From assembly GCA_946409855.1 (NCBI GenBank), contig CAMJXZ010000006.1, positions 1-28,988 on the forward strand: 28,988 nt of DNA, read 5' to 3'. The position numbers and the translations under genes were made by a program. The stretch is from an uncultured Clostridia bacterium (GTDB taxonomy: Bacteria; Bacillota; Clostridia; Christensenellales; Aristaeellaceae). Every line of letters starts with the position of its first letter. Positions within the stretch are counted from its first letter, which is position 1. The notes beneath the pieces were generated by a model. The model made no database searches, was not told where the DNA came from, and saw nothing but the letters and a program-made list of their open reading frames with translations. Shown here in pieces: positions 25,261 to 28,988 of the stretch.

Positions 25261-25377
25261 CAGCGGAGACCGTTTCAATAGGACATACCCCAGCGACACA
25301 GTGAAAAAAGGCAGAAAAGCATTTCACACGGGTTAAAATTTTCTTTTGAAATATTTCATAAAATAAGATTTACCCTA

Positions 25378-25406
25378 TTGACACACTTTGAAAAAGGTGC
25401 TATACT
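25378..25406 (+). promoter_or_regulatory. Strong sigma-70-type promoter of the resolvase gene
   Basis: Perfect TTGACA (25378-25383), 17-nt spacer, TATACT (25401-25406). An AT-rich stretch with the palindrome GAAATATTTC (25348-25357) lies just upstream and may be a regulator site. Confidence 0.9.
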
Positions 25407-25436
25407 GATACCATCAAAGCAAGGGAGGACACGAAA

Positions 25437-26033
25437 GTGGCAAAAATCGGTTACATCAGGGTTAGCACCCAGGAGCAGAACACAGCAAGGCAGGACGCGA
25501 AGATCAACAACGAGACATGCGACAAAGTGTTTGCCGAAAAGATTTCAGGCAAGAGCACGGACAGACCACAGCTTAAAGCCATGATGGACTATGTACGAGA
25601 AGGGGATACCGTGATAGTTGAGAGCTACAGCCGTTTCAGCCGGAACACAAGGGACTTGCTTGAGCTTGTCAGCGAGTTAGACCGCAAGGGCGTTGCTTTT
25701 GTCAGCCTGAAAGAGAACGTGGACACCACAACCCCACAGGGGCGGCTTATCTTCACCATATTTGCAGGGCTTGCGCAGTTTGAGCGGGAGCAGACGCTTG
25801 AACGTCAGGCGGAAGGCATAGCCGAAAAGAAGCGGGAAGATGCAGAGCGTAAAGCTGCAGGACTGGAGCCGCTCACCTATAAAGGCCGTCAGCCCATCAG
25901 CATTGATGAAGAGGCGTTGCTCAGGGAGTGCAAGCGCTGGCGGGCGGGAGAGCAGACGGCGCGGGAAACCATGAACAAGCTGAACCTGAAGCCGAACACC
26001 TTTTACAGGCGGGTTAAAGAGTTGGGGCTGTAA
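25437..26033 (+). CDS. Serine recombinase of the resolvase/invertase family
   Basis: 198 residues, GTG start with GGGAGG 8 nt upstream. The catalytic domain covers about 1-140: GYIRVSTQEQN gives nucleophile Ser10 and Arg8, and YSRFSRN and FAGLAQFERE are family hallmarks. The C-terminus holds a short helix-turn-helix (ETMNKLNLKPNTFYRRVKEL). The size is typical of small resolvases and invertases, not of large serine integrases. As the element is integrated by a tyrosine enzyme, this one more likely resolves multimers of the excised circle or inverts a segment. The inverted repeats just upstream might be its site. It has its own promoter. Confidence 0.93.
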   Translation: MAKIGYIRVSTQEQNTARQDAKINNETCDKVFAEKISGKSTDRPQLKAMMDYVREGDTVIVESYSRFSRNTRDLLELVSELDRKGVAFVSLKENVDTTTPQGRLIFTIFAGLAQFEREQTLERQAEGIAEKKREDAERKAAGLEPLTYKGRQPISIDEEALLRECKRWRAGEQTARETMNKLNLKPNTFYRRVKELGL

Positions 26034-26345
26034 CTAGCCTCAGCCTTTGTCTGTCAGTGCCCTGTAGAGCTGCCTTTCTTCACACCCTTATAAGATATCG
26101 GCCTGATGTGTTGAGGCCCCTCCACAGAGCGCTCAGACGGGCAAAAGACATATGCCAGCACGGGGACAGTAAAAGGCATTGCTGATTGTTTATCAGTAGC
26201 CTGCCGCTGGAGCAAGTTAATCTTCCAGAGCCGCTCCATTAGAATAAAGCTCAGAGACACCGTTATTGTTCGAAAACTAATACGCTTGATCAAACAGTTA
26301 GCATATTGTATAATACAGCCACTATGAAAGTGAAGGGAGCTCACA
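26034..26345 (+). other. Spacer before the repeat membrane protein
   Basis: 312 bases with the promoter at 26286-26314 and a small stem-loop near GCTGAT/ATCAG (about 26178-26196). No convincing gene on either strand. Confidence 0.5.
26286..26314 (+). promoter_or_regulatory. Sigma-70-type promoter of the membrane-protein gene
   Basis: TTGATC (26286-26291), 17-nt spacer, TATAAT (26309-26314), about 30 nt before the start codon. Confidence 0.85.
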
Positions 26346-26825
26346 ATGATGGGGCACAAAAAAAGTATAGCTGCAGGCATAAGGAAGTATACAACAATGG
26401 GAAATGGAATCCGGTTATTTGCAACCATACTGATGATAATATGTATTATTACGGGTTTTATCATAGTTAACGCGAATAGAGACCCTACTTATTGTTTTGT
26501 TGGCGCATTAATCATGATGCCATTACGCTGGTTTGGTGAGTTATGTTTACGTGTAACAGATCTGCAATCATCACTCAACGATATTGAAGAGAAGCTCGAC
26601 AGTATGATCAGTCTCAACCGCAAAGAAAAGATAATTGATAGCTTGCCTGATCAAGAGCCACCAGAGAGCTATTATGCACCTCCAGCAAATAGGAGGGCTG
26701 GTAAAGAGCCGCCGGAAAGCTATTATGCTCCACCGTCAAGAAGGCTAAAGGACAAAGAGCCGCCAGAAAGCTACTATGCACAATCGGCAGAAGAATATCA
26801 CCGTAACCAGCAAAAATATCGCTAA
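26346..26825 (+). CDS. Small membrane protein with three EPPESYYAPP repeats
   Basis: 159 residues, GGGAG about 6 nt before the ATG. A basic N-terminus leads to a membrane segment at about 23-44 and a second hydrophobic stretch at about 50-68. A short coiled-coil-like region follows (LQSSLNDIEEKLDSMI), then the cytoplasmic or external tail holds three copies of a 17-residue unit starting EPPESYYA, the last one partial. No known family. The gene is more AT-rich than the rest of the element and has its own strong promoter, so it looks like cargo. Tyr pairs in a Pro-rich repeat suggest a binding tail or oligomerisation surface; a role in exclusion or defence is speculation. Confidence 0.75.
   Translation: MMGHKKSIAAGIRKYTTMGNGIRLFATILMIICIITGFIIVNANRDPTYCFVGALIMMPLRWFGELCLRVTDLQSSLNDIEEKLDSMISLNRKEKIIDSLPDQEPPESYYAPPANRRAGKEPPESYYAPPSRRLKDKEPPESYYAQSAEEYHRNQQKYR
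26655..26780 (+). repeat. 51-nt in-frame tandem repeats
   Basis: Units start at 26655, 26706 and 26757, each beginning GAGCC and encoding EPPESYYA. The third is partial. The spacing is exactly 51 nt (17 codons), and synonymous differences between copies suggest selection on the protein. Confidence 0.85.
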
Positions 26826-26872
26826 GTTGCCATCATGTCCCCGGAAAAGTCAAAGATAGTCAGCGGAACCCG

Positions 26873-26901
26873 TTGACAAGTTGCCGGAACCGTGGTATTT
26901 T
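26873..26901 (+). promoter_or_regulatory. Sigma-70-type promoter of the integrase gene
   Basis: Perfect TTGACA (26873-26878), 17-nt spacer, TATTTT (26896-26901) preceded by TGG (extended -10). The leader of about 80 nt holds two small hairpins (GGGG/CCCC near 26909-26924, ACGG/CCGT near 26944-26956). Confidence 0.8.
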
Positions 26902-26986
26902 GGAAAGTGGGGAAATATTGCCCCAGCACACCGTAAGACCAACACGGAAAAACCGTCATGTTTCCCGACGCTATTATAGGGGGTGA

Positions 26987-28492
26987 GTGAAAACGGACTT
27001 TGAAAGCCCCAAAGCAGAAGAGAAGTGGTGGGACGAGCTTGTGAGTGACTTGCAAGACCCCGAGCGTAAAAAACAGATAATTGAGCGTACTTTGGGGCAG
27101 ATTGAGCAGGCGCTTGAGCAAAACAAAAAACAAGCCGAGCGGCACAAGTTACTTGCAGAAGCAATGCTTGCCGAAGAACAGCAGAAGACCGCAGAAATAG
27201 CGCTTGAAGCGGAAAGAGCCAAACAGCAGATAGCCGCAGACCGTTTGCGGCAGATGCAGGCGAACCTTGACAACAGCACAGCAGAAAGCATTGACGTACC
27301 AGGCGGGAAGGACGAAGAAATGAGACATCGCGGAACCTTTACCGCCGCAGACGGAAAGCCCCACACCGTCACCGCAGATTCAGCCAACGAGCTTGTGCAG
27401 AAGGTGTATAACCTTGCGCTGTCGCTGCCGACAAGCACGACAGCCCAGGCGGAGAAGCCAACGCTGACAGTTGGAGAGTATGCGCGGAGATGGATTGAAC
27501 TGCAGAAAGAAAGCCTGAAGGCGTCAGGCTGGGGAAGCAAGCAGGAAACTCACCTGAACAAGCATATACTGCCGCTGATTGGACACCAGGACATATCACG
27601 GATCACGAATAGCGACATCAAGTCAGCCATTACGAAGATGAAGAAACCGAACGGTAAGCCCTACGCGAAGAGTTATTATAGCGCGATTTTGGGAACCATC
27701 AACACCATGTTTAACCAGGCTGTTGCGGACGGCGTTATTTCAAGAAGCCCTATGGACGGGGGTAAACGATTCAAAAACCCAGGGGTTAGCGTCATAAAAG
27801 AAGACGAAGACAGATTGACTGACGCAGAAGTTACGGCTATCTATGCGGAAATTCTCCCGAAAGTACCGCCAGAAGAAAAAATGGTTCGCTTGTTCCTTGC
27901 CTGCGCTCCCATAATGGGGTTAAGGCGTCAGGAGTGGGCCGCGCTGACATGGGAAAACGTGGTGGATTTGTTCGGGGACAAACCGCGCTTTTACATCGCA
28001 CAGAAGGTGGTTTACAACGGGGAAGCCGGAAACATTGGTGATTTACAGCCGGGAGCCAAGACTGAAAGCGGCATACGCTGGGAATATATCCCCGAGATAG
28101 CGCTGCCGTTTGTACGGGAAGCCATGCCGGAAAACCCGCACGGCTTTGTACTCAGGGGCAGACGTTATAACCCTGACGGGGAAACGTGGATTTCTGAAAA
28201 CGCTTTTGATTACCTTGTTCAACAGGCAACGTCTTATCTCCCCGAAGCAACCCGAGAACGTATCAAAAAACTGACTGCACACAAGGGCCGCAGGACGTTC
28301 ACGGACACAGGACGCCGCGCGGGCGTTGATTCACGGGTCATAGGAGCCAACGCCGGGCATTCTCCCAGGGATATTCACGCTGTCACCGAAGGCGTTTATA
28401 TGCGCATCAGCGAAGACGAGAAAGCCCAGGGACAACAGAAGATCAGCGACTATCTGACCGCGAAGGTCAGAGAAACCGAGAAACACGGGTAG
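26987..28492 (+). CDS. Tyrosine recombinase, integrase of the element
   Basis: 501 residues from a GTG at 26987, with AGGGGGTGA touching the start codon (short spacing). Residues about 24-95 form a charged coiled-coil extension. An arm-binding-like segment follows (RHRGTFTAADGKPHTV, about 112-145), then the core-binding helical domain (about 160-260) and the catalytic domain with Arg313 (GLRRQE), His432 and Arg435 (HKGRR), His458 (AGHS) and Tyr471 (GVYMRI), so the catalytic set is complete. The enzyme should join the circle to the tRNA-Asn site by the 24-bp repeat. Typical integrases of this type have about 380-400 residues; the extension explains the excess. No excisionase gene is evident. 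Confidence 0.93.
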   Translation: MKTDFESPKAEEKWWDELVSDLQDPERKKQIIERTLGQIEQALEQNKKQAERHKLLAEAMLAEEQQKTAEIALEAERAKQQIAADRLRQMQANLDNSTAESIDVPGGKDEEMRHRGTFTAADGKPHTVTADSANELVQKVYNLALSLPTSTTAQAEKPTLTVGEYARRWIELQKESLKASGWGSKQETHLNKHILPLIGHQDISRITNSDIKSAITKMKKPNGKPYAKSYYSAILGTINTMFNQAVADGVISRSPMDGGKRFKNPGVSVIKEDEDRLTDAEVTAIYAEILPKVPPEEKMVRLFLACAPIMGLRRQEWAALTWENVVDLFGDKPRFYIAQKVVYNGEAGNIGDLQPGAKTESGIRWEYIPEIALPFVREAMPENPHGFVLRGRRYNPDGETWISENAFDYLVQQATSYLPEATRERIKKLTAHKGRRTFTDTGRRAGVDSRVIGANAGHSPRDIHAVTEGVYMRISEDEKAQGQQKISDYLTAKVRETEKHG

Positions 28493-28663
28493 GTATAGTT
28501 TTTACATGAAAACCAGCACGGCAAACATGACGAAACCGCCTGCATTATCAACCGTTTTTCAGACACCCGCATACACGGATTTTTACATCAAAACCAATGG
28601 CAGAGCACTCAGCCACACCGAAGAGCAAAAGGGCCAGGGTCAAAAAAGCCTGATAGAGCAAAG

Positions 28664-28690
28664 AAAAACGGCAGACTTTACAGCCTGCCG
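28664..28690 (-). terminator. Element-borne terminator facing the tRNA/rRNA operon
   Basis: CGGCAG (28669-28674) pairs with CTGCCG (28685-28690); on the - strand five T follow (plus-strand A at 28664-28668). It lies 5 nt from the tRNA-Asn 3' end, inside the element, and would end leftward transcription from the rRNA operon. Confidence 0.7.
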
Positions 28691-28694
28691 CGAG

Positions 28695-28769
<75 letters not shown>

Positions 28770-28800
28770 ATATCGGGAAAGCAGCGCTTTCCCTATGGAA

Positions 28801-28916
<116 letters not shown>

Positions 28917-28988
28917 AATGGTAGCTTTTTCTTCCGAACCTTGACAACTGCACACTGTTTCTTTGAGTTTTTCTCTTACACCTTCCAT
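28917..28988 (-). other. rRNA operon spacer upstream of 5S
   Basis: The bases upstream of 5S on the - strand contain the stretch GTGTGCAGTTGTCAAGGTTC, like spacers seen between 23S and 5S genes in Firmicutes. No 23S end is recognised within the window. Confidence 0.5.

Noticed and set aside
26054..26464. 136-codon - strand frame with hydrophobic N-terminus
   Set aside because: It overlaps the promoter and start of the membrane-protein gene. Its hydrophobic part is the complement of AT-rich DNA, and no promoter or ribosome site supports it.
26655..26780. CRISPR-like array
   Set aside because: The 51-nt units are coding, in frame and adjoining without spacers; no cas genes are present.

Overview
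The window looks like chromosome from a high-GC, anaerobic, plant-fibre-degrading Gram-positive bacterium of the Clostridia. The evidence is strong AGGAGG ribosome binding sites, several GTG starts, LplA-type solute-binding lipoproteins, a membrane-bound AraC regulator, a LytTR two-component pair and a 5S/tRNA-Asn cluster. A rumen or gut relative (for example Christensenellales or Aristaeella-like) is a guess from gene content only.

Region 1 (1-8577, + strand) holds the end of one solute-binding protein, a secreted CBM9-CE15 protein, then a four-gene unit: solute-binding lipoprotein, membrane AraC regulator, GH43 enzyme and an unrecognised 254-residue protein. Within the unit the gap is 4 nt and the next two joints are ATGA overlaps. 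A good promoter precedes it, followed by a leader with two terminator-like hairpins.

Region 2 (8577-20936, - strand) holds a GH3 enzyme anchored at both ends; an apparent operon of cytoplasmic GH43, secreted GH3 with permuted domain order, and a secreted Ig/Listeria-type-repeat/CBM protein; and a LytTR response regulator with its histidine kinase. Together with region 1 this is a hemicellulose locus: CE15 and GH43 point to decorated xylan, GH3 to release of terminal sugars, the lipoprotein to uptake. No transporter permease lies in the window.

Region 3 (21092-28718) is a 7.6-kb integrated element in the 3' end of a tRNA-Asn gene, bounded by a perfect 24-bp direct repeat. It carries a ParB-like gene, two proteins I do not recognise, a possible small gene, a serine resolvase, a small membrane protein with 17-residue repeats and a tyrosine integrase next to the tRNA. 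It has strong promoters and large inverted repeats but no recognisable relaxase or replication initiator. This is the best candidate here for an undescribed system. tRNA-Asn and 5S rRNA (- strand) close the window.
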